A stretch of DNA of 64,000 nucleotides from Indolivaga alginatilytica (GCF_003201355.1 NZ_QICL01000022.1:1-64000); one strand, 5' to 3'. Positions 26,176 through 32,850 are shown, numbered from the stretch's first letter. Notes: a model not told the origin generated them from the letters alone. Program-made: numbers and translations.

Positions 26176-26628
26176 ATGGCCATACCTAAATTAGATATTT
26201 TCAAAGATGTTTCTAGAAAGAAAAAAGGTAACATGACAAAGATCGCTGAAGCTTTCGATGTCGAACGTAGCACCGTTTACGGATGGATAGAAAAGAATCC
26301 GAAGTTTAAACAGATTATTGATGATGCCCGAGGGCGTATGTTTGACGATTGTCTTTCCACGGCTGAAATTATAGCTCACGGCATTCCCGAAAGAGACCAG
26401 GATGGCGTATTAATTGGATGGAAAGAAAAACCGGATAGCAATATGCTCCGCTATCTTATGTCCACTCTTGGGAAAAAAGAGGGTTTTGGCGAGAGCCTTG
26501 ATGTTACAACAAACGGTAATGATATTGGGGTTCAGTTGGTCTTTGCCGACACTCCATTATCAGCAAAAGATTTAGAAGAAATAAAAAATATACAGAATGG
26601 AGATAGTGATACTCCATCAAGCGAATGA
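26176..26628 (+). CDS. Terminase small subunit-like DNA-packaging protein
   Basis: The 150-residue protein has an N-terminal helix-turn-helix (GNMTKIAEAFDVERSTVYGWIEKNPKF, residues 18-44). A helical oligomerisation region and the stretch SNMLRYLMSTLGKKEGFGESLDV (residues 88-110) follow. This matches the lay-out of phage TerS proteins, whose central part often reads LxxxLKxxGKxxGYxE. TerS recognises pac DNA and passes it to the large terminase. No large subunit is present in the element, which fits a satellite that redirects the terminase of a helper phage. It is the last plus-strand gene before the antisense cassette. Confidence 0.65.
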   Translation: MAIPKLDIFKDVSRKKKGNMTKIAEAFDVERSTVYGWIEKNPKFKQIIDDARGRMFDDCLSTAEIIAHGIPERDQDGVLIGWKEKPDSNMLRYLMSTLGKKEGFGESLDVTTNGNDIGVQLVFADTPLSAKDLEEIKNIQNGDSDTPSSE

Positions 26629-26648
26629 TGCATTGCAAGGGTTATTAT

Positions 26649-27059
26649 CTATTTCCTATGGAGCTCAATAACTTTACCCAAATGAAAAGTAATAACCCAG
26701 AAAGCATACATGTTAGCCCTTATCATTTCGGGTTTAAACGAAAATCCAGTTACTTCAACTATCGCCGTATCTCTTTCTTTGGCATAACCAACAACTAAGT
26801 TTAAATACTTATATTGTTTTGGAAGAAATGGGAAATTACCATTGTTATAGTCATCTACAAAATATTCTTTAATTGGATCTGTTACATCCGGATTCAAAGC
26901 GTACTTGGTTTTAGCATCCTTTATTAGATACAGATTCGCAGTTATGCCCTCTTTTATTTCTCTATATTCTTCTTTCTTGGTACCGGCTATAATCTGATCA
27001 AAATATATCTGTTTGATAGGCAGGTATAACGTGTTTTCTTTGGTTGGTACATCGTTCAT
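26649..27059 (-). CDS. ASCH/PUA-like domain protein
   Basis: The 136-residue protein opens with LYLPIKQIYFDQIIAGTKKEEYREI (split over residues 11-36), the typical first strand, helix and GxKxxExR element of ASCH domains. A beta-rich body with NLVVGYAKERDTAIVEVTGF follows. ASCH proteins bind RNA or modified nucleobases and some are nucleases or deaminases of defence-linked modules. The gene lies 1 bp after the Fic gene on the same strand and is probably cotranscribed with it and with the XRE gene. The precise activity is unknown. Confidence 0.65.
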   Translation of the reverse strand: MNDVPTKENTLYLPIKQIYFDQIIAGTKKEEYREIKEGITANLYLIKDAKTKYALNPDVTDPIKEYFVDDYNNGNFPFLPKQYKYLNLVVGYAKERDTAIVEVTGFSFKPEMIRANMYAFWVITFHLGKVIELHRK

Positions 27060-27060
27060 T

Positions 27061-27819
27061 CTATCCGAGAATATTTAAATATCGGGCCAAAGCTTCTTTT
27101 TCATTTACAGCAACTAATGTATAAAAGTCAATCGGATCATTTTCGGTATGGGATTTCTCCAAAGCCATGTAGTAGGCTCTTTTGCTATCGTTATCACCTT
27201 TTAGGCTCACAACTACATAACCTTTGCTTAATAGGTATAAGTTCATTAAAAGCCTTGACGTACGTCCGTTACCATCTATAAATGGGTGAATCTTTACTAA
27301 TTCATCATGTAGATAGGCAGCTATCACAACCGGATGTACATTATCGGTTACTTTCTTGTTGTATTCGATAATAAAAGCTTCCATCTGAGACTCGATAAGA
27401 TACGGTTGAGGTGGCATATGCTGGCTACCTGAGATCATTACCGGTACATTTCTATATTTGCCTGCATTATCCCGATCTATACTATGCAAGATAATAGCAT
27501 GTATTTCTTTGATAAGACGCTCGTTTATCTCAATATCGGCTTTTGCTATATCTTTAATAAAGCTAATAGCCTCAGCGTGATTTATAGCTTCCAAATGCTC
27601 ACGCATTGACTTTCCCGATATAGTTACACCTTCGTTTACGACCAAAGCAGTTTCTTGCAGGGTTAGAGTATTACCCTCTATACGGTTGCTCTCATACGTG
27701 TATTCGATTTCTAGGGCACTTTGTATCTTTTTGATAGCCTCGATAGGCAAAGGGCGTAAAGTGGCTAATTTCGCCTTTAAAACATCCGTTTCGGATAGTA
27801 TGATATTTAATCTTTCCAT
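27061..27819 (-). CDS. Fic family protein
   Basis: The 252-residue protein is a Fic AMP-transferase. The core is HPFIDGNGRTSR (residues 178-189), with catalytic His178 and the phosphate-binding GNGR. An inhibitory motif of the (S/T)xxxE(G/N) type is seen at residues 44-49 (SNRIEG), so this is a class II Fic whose own N-terminal helix restrains it. An upstream HTH gene (4 bp away) may regulate it. Such proteins modify host targets by AMPylation and act as toxins or regulators. Cargo or defence gene of the element. Confidence 0.88.
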   Translation of the reverse strand: MERLNIILSETDVLKAKLATLRPLPIEAIKKIQSALEIEYTYESNRIEGNTLTLQETALVVNEGVTISGKSMREHLEAINHAEAISFIKDIAKADIEINERLIKEIHAIILHSIDRDNAGKYRNVPVMISGSQHMPPQPYLIESQMEAFIIEYNKKVTDNVHPVVIAAYLHDELVKIHPFIDGNGRTSRLLMNLYLLSKGYVVVSLKGDNDSKRAYYMALEKSHTENDPIDFYTLVAVNEKEALARYLNILG

Positions 27820-27823
27820 AATC

Positions 27824-28081
27824 TTATTCTTTTTCTTTTATTTCTAATCTGGTACCGCATTTAGGGCACATGATAACATTGCTATCAGGCATTACTTGAG
27901 GTTCGAACAATTCAACAATAGGAACCTGTAAAGCCTCCGCTATCTTTTGTAGTGTTGGTAATGATGGTGTACTTTTCTCATTTACAATATTATTCATATT
28001 AGCATAAGTTATGCCGACCTCGTCAGAGAGTAGCTGTATCGTTTTCCCTTTTTCTTTTAATACTTCTTTAATTCTAAGCAT
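27824..28081 (-). CDS. XRE helix-turn-helix regulator with zinc-ribbon-like tail
   Basis: The 85-residue protein has a Cro/CI helix-turn-helix (KGKTIQLLSDEVGITYANMNNIVNEKSTPSLPTLQKIAEAL, residues 12-52). It ends in CPKCGTRLEIKEKE; only one CxxC pair is present, so zinc binding would need a partner or dimer. It precedes fic by 4 bp and probably represses the XRE-fic-ASCH transcript. Its promoter is divergent from the one that drives the right-end genes, so it may also control those. Confidence 0.78.
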   Translation of the reverse strand: MLRIKEVLKEKGKTIQLLSDEVGITYANMNNIVNEKSTPSLPTLQKIAEALQVPIVELFEPQVMPDSNVIMCPKCGTRLEIKEKE

Positions 28082-28105
28082 AGTTATATTGTTTTATGAT
28101 ATAGA

Positions 28106-28113
28106 CAAAGATA
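28106..28113 (-). promoter_or_regulatory. Putative -7 box of the XRE-fic-ASCH operon
   Basis: The minus strand reads TATCTTTG, a perfect TAnnTTTG box, about 25 bp upstream of the XRE start. No clear -33 element. Short GATATA/TATATC inverted words flank it and may be operator half-sites. Confidence 0.5.
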
Positions 28114-28185
28114 TATGATTATATCGAATAGGGGTATAAATTAAAGTTAAAATATTGTTTTGAGATATATTTTTGGTCAACACAT

Positions 28186-28216
28186 TTTGTTTTTATATTT
28201 TAATACAATATATTTG
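28186..28216 (+). promoter_or_regulatory. Rightward promoter of the element's small-ORF block
   Basis: TTTG (28186-28189), 19 bp, then TATATTTG (28209-28216): a perfect Bacteroidetes promoter. It faces right and lies about 75 bp from the leftward box of the XRE gene, so the two form a divergent switch. Confidence 0.75.
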
Positions 28217-28245
28217 TATTGTCAAACGATATAAATATTACGATT

Positions 28246-28476
28246 ATGAAAACAAGATATAACAAATCAAAGATAATGAGATTAGCTCACCACTTAATGA
28301 AGTATGAAGGCTATACAAGATCACAGGCTTTAACGCTAGCATGGTCTAAGGCTCGCAGAAGTGATTTCTATCTGATTATTGAGATTGTTAAGCCTTGCAA
28401 TATCGAAAAAGAGATAAACATGAGCTATGAGAGTATAAATAGCTATTACGGTAACGGTGCATATTCAGGTGACTAA
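28246..28476 (+). CDS. Small basic element protein
   Basis: The 76-residue protein starts at 28246, 30 bp after the promoter -7 box. An upstream in-frame start at 28219 is unlikely because it lies at the transcription start. The first 45 residues are basic and helical (SKIMRLAHHLMKYEGYTRSQALTLAWSKAR), a pattern that recurs in the next gene (FRQAWELVRETGKSFAVCLAKAW). The rest is polar. Function unknown; the shared helix suggests a small family within the element. Confidence 0.6.
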   Translation: MKTRYNKSKIMRLAHHLMKYEGYTRSQALTLAWSKARRSDFYLIIEIVKPCNIEKEINMSYESINSYYGNGAYSGD

Positions 28477-28483
28477 AAAATAG

Positions 28484-28559
28484 AGGTTGACGGCTCAATT
28501 TTCAGCCATGCCATATAAACAAAGGGTTTCAGCTATGTAAGAGTGTCAACCGTCAACCT
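28484..28559. other. 10-bp inverted repeat and GTCAACC tandem words
   Basis: AGGTTGACGG (28484-28493) is inverted at 28550-28559 (CCGTCAACCT) with a 56-nt spacer. The right arm is part of GTCAACC-GTCAACC-TGTCAATC tandem words. It lies in the gap between two small ORFs and may be an operator or a structured RNA. Confidence 0.45.
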
Positions 28560-28615
28560 GTCAATCTAGGTATAAATTCAGAGAATAAACAATATAAACA
28601 TCAAATATTAGAATT

Positions 28616-28936
28616 ATGAAAACAGTTAGTTACACATTCAGGACAAAAGTTTTTCGCCAAGCCTGGGAACTTGTAAGGGAAACAGGTAAATCATTTGCCG
28701 TGTGTCTTGCTAAAGCATGGACACTATACAGGCTAAAGAAAGAACTATCTAAGGGCGTTGTAAAATTCGCATATGAAAAGATCGATGGCAGTTTACGCAA
28801 AGCCTATGGCACGCTAAAGTATATTGACTATACTCCTAAAGGCAAAGAAAGCAGTATCAAAACATTCTCTTATTTCGATGTGGAAGCCAATAGCTTCAGG
28901 TGTTTTAGAATTTCTAACCTGATAACAGTATATTGA
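28616..28936 (+). CDS. DUF2693-like SH3 beta-barrel protein
   Basis: The 106-residue protein has a basic helical N-terminus and a C-terminal domain starting at KGVVKFAYEKIDGSLRKAYGTL (residue 46). It continues to FSYFDVEANSFRCFRISNL, the pattern of DUF2693 (SH3 beta-barrel fold) proteins often found in Bacteroidetes mobile elements. The role is unknown; members are proposed nucleic-acid binders. The following gene starts 2 bp downstream. Confidence 0.65.
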   Translation: MKTVSYTFRTKVFRQAWELVRETGKSFAVCLAKAWTLYRLKKELSKGVVKFAYEKIDGSLRKAYGTLKYIDYTPKGKESSIKTFSYFDVEANSFRCFRISNLITVY

Positions 28937-28937
28937 T

Positions 28938-29216
28938 ATGAAAGTAGATCAAGAATTATCGGATAAGTTTCTTAAAGAAGCAATGAAGAATACGGTAGTG
29001 GTATACGAGGGTAAAGAATATATTCCTAGATCATTGGAATCGGTTTATTTGGAAGATATAGTTTCTATTAATAGCTATGTGGGTTACGTAGATTTTATAG
29101 GCTATACCGAAATTGTAATAGTGACAGAAAAAGGCGAAAATAAGTATATCCAATATTCTGAAATAAAAGAAGCTTTTTTATTGAGAATTGAGAATGGGAT
29201 GGGAAACCCCATATAA
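28938..29216 (+). CDS. Small element protein of unknown function
   Basis: The 92-residue protein begins with a short acidic helix and then a beta-rich part (TVVVYEGKEYIPRSLESVYLED, YTEIVIVTEKGENKYIQY). No motif is recognised. It follows the DUF2693-like gene by one base after its stop, so the two are probably translated together. Confidence 0.5.
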   Translation: MKVDQELSDKFLKEAMKNTVVVYEGKEYIPRSLESVYLEDIVSINSYVGYVDFIGYTEIVIVTEKGENKYIQYSEIKEAFLLRIENGMGNPI

Positions 29217-29258
29217 AGGTCGATTAGTTTTTCAAGACTTAATAAATGATATAAAGTC

Positions 29259-29423
29259 ATGACAGCAACTATAAACGGTCTTACTATGTACGTAAAGCAC
29301 ATAGACACATCATTTGCTTTACTGGTAGATGATAATGACAGAGAACATAAGATAATGCTCCGGGACCTGAAAAGCTTATTCCCATTCAAGGTAAAACGAG
29401 TTAAGAATAAATCAAATAAATAA
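29259..29423 (+). CDS. Tiny element protein (54 aa)
   Basis: A 54-codon frame encodes a basic protein with a beta-like core (NGLTMYVKHIDTSFALLVDD) and a lysine-rich tail (FPFKVKRVKNKSNK). It fits into the gap between neighbours, shares their strand and spacing (42 and 21 bp), and has an ATG start. Function unknown. Confidence 0.5.
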   Translation: MTATINGLTMYVKHIDTSFALLVDDNDREHKIMLRDLKSLFPFKVKRVKNKSNK

Positions 29424-29444
29424 TAACCAAATACAGGTAAAGGA

Positions 29445-29792
29445 ATGAAAAAGGATATATCAATACCCAGAATAGGTAATAAGCGATTACACCGCATATT
29501 ATGCGATGATATATTTGACGGCCAGATAATCGTCGTACCGGGTTCACTTCAAGTGCTTACCTCATGTTGTTGGCACGGTCAAGATAGTATTGTCGTAACG
29601 GTCAATGAGAATCATAGCCCCCGAAAGCTGAAAGTAAAGGCTATATCGTTTCGGGTTGCTTTTGAGAATTATCCAGAAGAAATATTGAACTTGAACGGAT
29701 ATAAGTATTTAGGTGCTACAGGTAGATGTATTTACTTCTATAAGGCAATCAGTATAAAAAATAAAATACAATTACAACCATGGAAACAATAA
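29445..29792 (+). CDS. Small element protein of unknown function
   Basis: The 115-residue protein is mixed alpha/beta with two neighbouring cysteines (TSCCWHG, near residue 40). No family is recognised. Its stop overlaps the start of the next gene by 13 bp, so translation is probably coupled. Confidence 0.5.
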   Translation: MKKDISIPRIGNKRLHRILCDDIFDGQIIVVPGSLQVLTSCCWHGQDSIVVTVNENHSPRKLKVKAISFRVAFENYPEEILNLNGYKYLGATGRCIYFYKAISIKNKIQLQPWKQ

Positions 29793-30034
29793 CAATGAAA
29801 GGATTTGACCACCAAAAACAAATAGATGCCCTTACAGAAGCTTTAGGACACTTGCAAAAAGCTTATAGCATTATCGAAGGGCAAGGTATGGATAGCAAAA
29901 ACAAAATGCCTCGCTATTACGAAAGTTGGTTCGAGGCTGAGTCAGGAGTAGGGAGCATTATCTGTTATGTTAGTGATGCTATCGGGACCTTGGTAGCTGA
30001 AGATATATCTGATGTCTATTTAGCGAAAATATAA
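29780..30034 (+). CDS. Small element protein of unknown function
   Basis: The 84-residue protein is acidic and mostly helical (DHQKQIDALTEALGHLQKAYSII, residues 10-32). It is the last gene before the right end of the element and starts inside the previous gene. No motif is recognised. Confidence 0.5.
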   Translation: METITMKGFDHQKQIDALTEALGHLQKAYSIIEGQGMDSKNKMPRYYESWFEAESGVGSIICYVSDAIGTLVAEDISDVYLAKI

Positions 30035-30105
30035 CGGAACTATCCGATAAATAGCATTGTTTACATTTGTCATGAAACCGTCTTTGCCTGTGATAGGTAG
30101 AGGCA

Positions 30106-30119
30106 GCCTAATATTAGGC
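30106..30119. repeat. 14-bp perfect palindrome near the right end
   Basis: GCCTAATATTAGGC is its own reverse complement and lies 24 bp from the right copy of the 19-bp subterminal repeat. It may be a terminator core or a protein-binding site. Confidence 0.45.
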
Positions 30120-30142
30120 CTATTTCTATTTTCATGTCAATC

Positions 30143-30161
30143 AGTACACTTTTAGTACACC
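30143..30161. repeat. Right copy of 19-bp subterminal repeat (candidate integrase arm site)
   Basis: Identical to 18897-18915 and in the same orientation (AGTACAC-TTTT-AGTACAC-C). It lies 49 bp inside the right att repeat. Confidence 0.6.
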
Positions 30162-30209
30162 TTGTTAAATAACAAAACCCTGAATATCAAACGATAAGCA
30201 GGGTTTAAA

Positions 30210-30224
30210 AGTACTCGGAGCGGG
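30210..30224. repeat. Right attachment site (attR), within tRNA-Leu
   Basis: AGTACTCGGAGCGGG forms the 3' end of the intact tRNA-Leu gene and is repeated at 18768-18782. Insertion therefore kept the tRNA whole. A short inverted repeat (AAACCCTG ... CAGGGTTT, 30176-30208) precedes it and can act as the tRNA terminator. Confidence 0.8.
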
Positions 30225-30294
30225 ACTTGAACCCGCACAACCTAATGGTCACAAGATTTTAAGTCTTGCGTGTCTACCATTCCACCATCCGAGC
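30212..30294 (-). tRNA. tRNA-Leu (anticodon TAA), integration target
   Basis: On the minus strand the acceptor GCTCGGA/TCCGAGT, anticodon stem CAAGA/TCTTG with loop CTTAAAA (anticodon TAA), a long class II variable arm and T arm GCGGG-TTCAAGT-CCCGC are all present. It reads UUA. The element joins its 3' end. Confidence 0.94.
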
Positions 30295-30302
30295 AGCCTA
30301 TG

Positions 30303-30375
<73 letters not shown>

Positions 30376-30430
30376 AAAACTAAGATTTACTTTCGTTTGT
30401 CGTTACAAACTACTTCGGTAAATGCGAGTG

Positions 30431-30461
30431 CAAATGTAGAATCTTTTTTTGATTTGACAAA
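30431..30461 (-). promoter_or_regulatory. Promoter of the tRNA-Gly/tRNA-Leu operon
   Basis: Minus-strand TTTG (plus 30458-30461), 19 bp and TACATTTG (plus 30431-30438) give a perfect Bacteroidetes promoter about 55 bp upstream of tRNA-Gly. Confidence 0.75.
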
Positions 30462-30568
30462 CAAATTCATCACTTTTTAAGTCTCTTGTACTATTTATTA
30501 TTTCAATACTGATCTCGGATGAGCCTTAGTTCCTTATTCCTCAAAGCAATAAATGATACCGTGAAATC

Positions 30569-31018
30569 TCAATTTCTTACTCTAAATAAATAGCCTTCGC
30601 GCATCACTCGGTATGATTTCAAAGATTGTGTTCCCGGACCGGAGATTACTTTACCTGTACCATTCGCAATATTATAAACGGTTTTACACTTGGGGCATTG
30701 GGCATGCAAGCGATTATCTAATATCTGCTGTATTTTGTTTTTTTGAGGGGCTTCATAGGGGCAGCACATATCATAGGCGAATATATTCATTACAGATAGA
30801 TCCAATAAATTACTACTTATAGCTATTACTCCTCCATATCCTGCATTGGGATATGATTTAGAATAGAATGGATTGTTAAACTCATTCTCGATTTGGGTCT
30901 GTATATCTATAATAACGCTTGCGTAAGGGATAGTATTGTTTTGGTTTTCTTCTTTGGCGCAAGCCGAAAGGAGAACAATAGTTATAAGTGTAAATGTATA
31001 TTGAAATATTCTTATCAT
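30569..31018 (-). CDS. Rieske-like lipoprotein
   Basis: The 149-residue protein has a lipobox (VLLSAC, Cys20) and a C-terminal domain with FAYDMCCPYE (Cys85, Cys86), CPKCKTVYNIANGTGKVISGP (Cys108, Cys111) and SLKSYRV. This resembles a Rieske iron-sulfur fold, but the histidine ligands expected in the CxH and CxxH pairs are replaced by Cys and other residues, so an intact Rieske cluster is doubtful. The start codon overlaps the stop of the upstream aldo/keto reductase (TAATG), so the two are coupled. The biological role is unknown. Confidence 0.6.
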   Translation of the reverse strand: MIRIFQYTFTLITIVLLSACAKEENQNNTIPYASVIIDIQTQIENEFNNPFYSKSYPNAGYGGVIAISSNLLDLSVMNIFAYDMCCPYEAPQKNKIQQILDNRLHAQCPKCKTVYNIANGTGKVISGPGTQSLKSYRVMREGYLFRVRN

Positions 31019-31971
31019 TATTTTAAAATGTTGTCTATTAATTGTAATTCCTCTGCCGAAAAAGTAGGATTGCTTAAAGCTGCAATGTTATCCTTAAGTT
31101 GTTTCACTGAGCTGGTTCCCAATATAACGGATGTTACGTACTGATTGTTTAATACCCATACCAAAGCCATCTCAGCCAATGTTTGATTACGCTTTTGAGC
31201 TAACTCATTTAATAGTTTAGATTTCTCTACGGCTTCGGCGGTAACCTGATCTTGTTGAAGAAAACCGCTTGCTTTGGCTGCACGGGAATCCAGAGGAATA
31301 CCATTCAGGTATTTGTTGGTTAAAAGTCCTTGTGCCAGAGGAGAGAATGCAATGAATCCGCTACCTTCCTCATGTGACAGCCGGAGCATTTTATCTTCCA
31401 CATTACGGACAAACATATTGTAGCGATCTTGATAGATTAGGCATGGAACATTATTCTCATTAAGGATATGAAATGCTTTTTTCGCCATTTCATACGGATA
31501 TTTGGATAACCCGATATATAAGGCTTTTCCCTGCCGTACTATATCGACCAAAGCCATCATGGTTTCTTCAACGGGTGTTTCGCTATCATAGCGGTGGCTA
31601 TAGAAAATGTCGAAATACTCTAAGCCTGTTCGTTTCAAACTTTGATTGATACTTGCCATAATGTATTTGCGTGATCCGCCATCCCCGTATGGACCATTCC
31701 ACATCAGATGCCCCGCTTTTGATGAAACAATCATTTCATCACGATGGGCAAATAAGTCATTTTTGAGAACCTTACCAAAGGTTTCTTCTGCACTTCCCGG
31801 AGGAGGCCCGTAATTATTAGCCAGGTCGAAATGGGTAATGCCCTGTTCGAAAGCATACAATAACATTTCACGAGAATTATTATAGTCGTCAATCGCCCCG
31901 AAGTTATGCCATAAACCTAAGGAAAGTATAGGCAGTTTTAATCCGCTGTTTCCACAAAACTTGTATTCCAT
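31018..31971 (-). CDS. Aldo/keto reductase (L-glyceraldehyde 3-phosphate reductase type)
   Basis: The 317-residue NADPH-dependent reductase has the TIM-barrel hallmarks: GITHFDLANNYGPPPGSAEE (residues 42-61) with the catalytic Asp and Tyr, the lysine of SSKAGHLMW near 84, the His of YSHRYD near 126, and LGTSSVKQLKDN near 289. This matches the YghZ subgroup, which reduces small aldehydes including L-glyceraldehyde 3-phosphate. It is followed, with overlapping stop and start, by a Rieske-like lipoprotein. Confidence 0.88.
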   Translation of the reverse strand: MEYKFCGNSGLKLPILSLGLWHNFGAIDDYNNSREMLLYAFEQGITHFDLANNYGPPPGSAEETFGKVLKNDLFAHRDEMIVSSKAGHLMWNGPYGDGGSRKYIMASINQSLKRTGLEYFDIFYSHRYDSETPVEETMMALVDIVRQGKALYIGLSKYPYEMAKKAFHILNENNVPCLIYQDRYNMFVRNVEDKMLRLSHEEGSGFIAFSPLAQGLLTNKYLNGIPLDSRAAKASGFLQQDQVTAEAVEKSKLLNELAQKRNQTLAEMALVWVLNNQYVTSVILGTSSVKQLKDNIAALSNPTFSAEELQLIDNILK

Positions 31972-31997
31972 GCGTTTTTTATTTTAAGTAACGTTTA

Positions 31998-32057
31998 ATA
32001 TTTAATGCGATGTTTTATCAGTATAACTATCTCCGGTTGTTATGACTGCCAAAGCAA
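31998..32057 (-). repeat. Dispersed hairpin repeat copy, hairpin part displaced
   Basis: TTTAATGCGATGTTTTATCAGTATAACTATCTCCGGTTGTTATGACTG-like sequence matches the repeat tail on the minus strand. The hairpin end (GTCTGTGACCTTA) appears about 75 bases later at 32133-32146, as if a short insertion split the copy. Confidence 0.6.
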
Positions 32058-32248
32058 CGTTTAAAGCAGTGAGAGCAGAGTCAAGTTTACTTGAACTATG
32101 CCGAATCGCGATAAACGACTAATCCAATTGAATAAAAAAGTCTGTGACCTTATAGTGGAACAAATGTAAAAAATCTAAATTAAAACACTACAGTAAAGAT
32201 ATTTAAAATATAATAATACCATTGATTAAGATAGGTAAACACATCCGC

Positions 32249-32400
32249 TTTCTAATAAGTGACACTCGTTACAAAAGTACCCGAAAGTAACAAATAAGGT
32301 AACAAAGGTGACTGTTGAGTGTAACTTTTACTGTTTTCGTAATATGTTGTATATCAATTATTAGTGTTTTAAAAGGTGACAAAGGTAACAAAAGTGACAC
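32249..32400 (-). repeat. Dispersed 150-bp repeat, copy 2
   Basis: Its reverse complement ends like 80-234, with ACTTTTGTAACGAGTGTCAC then TTATTAGAAA. It is built of GTGACAAAGGTAACAAAAG words. Confidence 0.6.
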
Positions 32401-32718
32401 TTTTTCGCATGCTTTATTTTTCCTTTTCTTGCTGTTTCCCGATTCGTGCAGATACTTAGGTCAGCCCCTGCTGCATCCTGTTTACTGCTGACTAACCCTT
32501 ACATGGATAGATAAAATAAATCGACTCTCCCGATTTCTATTGTGAATATACTACCTGCCATTTTTTATCAACAATTTTGATGCGTTTGTTCTGTTAATCT
32601 AGTCAGACTTAATATCTTTGTAGTCATTAAAAAAAGATCCTACAAATTGCTTCCGGAAATGTTTTTTAAGTAAATGAAAGTATTTAATGATATACTTTCG
32701 CATCATAAGAGACTACTG

Positions 32719-32761
32719 GTGTTATGCTTACCAAAGCAATAAAAAGGTCTAGGACCTTAAG
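32719..32761 (-). repeat. Dispersed hairpin repeat, first of a tandem pair
   Basis: GTTATGCTTACCAAAGCAATAAAAAGGTCTAGGACCTTAAG matches the hairpin half of the repeat on the minus strand. Confidence 0.7.
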
Positions 32762-32772
32762 TAATGCAAGCT

Positions 32773-32850
32773 GTTTAATGCGATGTTTTATCAGCATAAC
32801 TATCTCCGGTTGTTATGCCCGGTCAAAGCAATAAAAGAGTCTGCGAGCTT
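32773..32850 (-). repeat. Dispersed hairpin repeat, second of a tandem pair
   Basis: A full-length copy on the minus strand, from GTTTAATGCGATGTTTTATCAG through CTCCGGTTGTTATG and CAAAGCAATAAAAGAGTC to a decayed hairpin. It shares more than 40 bp with the copy at 31998 apart from one or two bases. Confidence 0.75.

Larger units (their letters stand above)
18768..30224. mobile_element. Integrated element in tRNA-Leu, candidate phage satellite
   Basis: The element is bounded by a 15-bp direct repeat of the tRNA-Leu 3' end (18768-18782 and 30210-30224). It carries integrase, excisionase-like, helicase, origin-like iterons, primase (broken), a virion-like protein, a TerS-like protein, a minus-strand XRE-Fic-ASCH cassette and small unknown ORFs. 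I see no relaxase or mobilisation gene, and no large terminase, portal, capsid or tail operon. Size (about 11.5 kb) and gene order resemble phage-inducible chromosomal islands; a decayed prophage is the alternative. The dispersed repeats of the host chromosome are absent inside. Confidence 0.8.

Noticed and set aside
18768-30224. Conjugative or mobilisable element
   Set aside because: No relaxase, MobC-like, TraG or coupling protein is readable in the element. This leaves the satellite or defective prophage reading.
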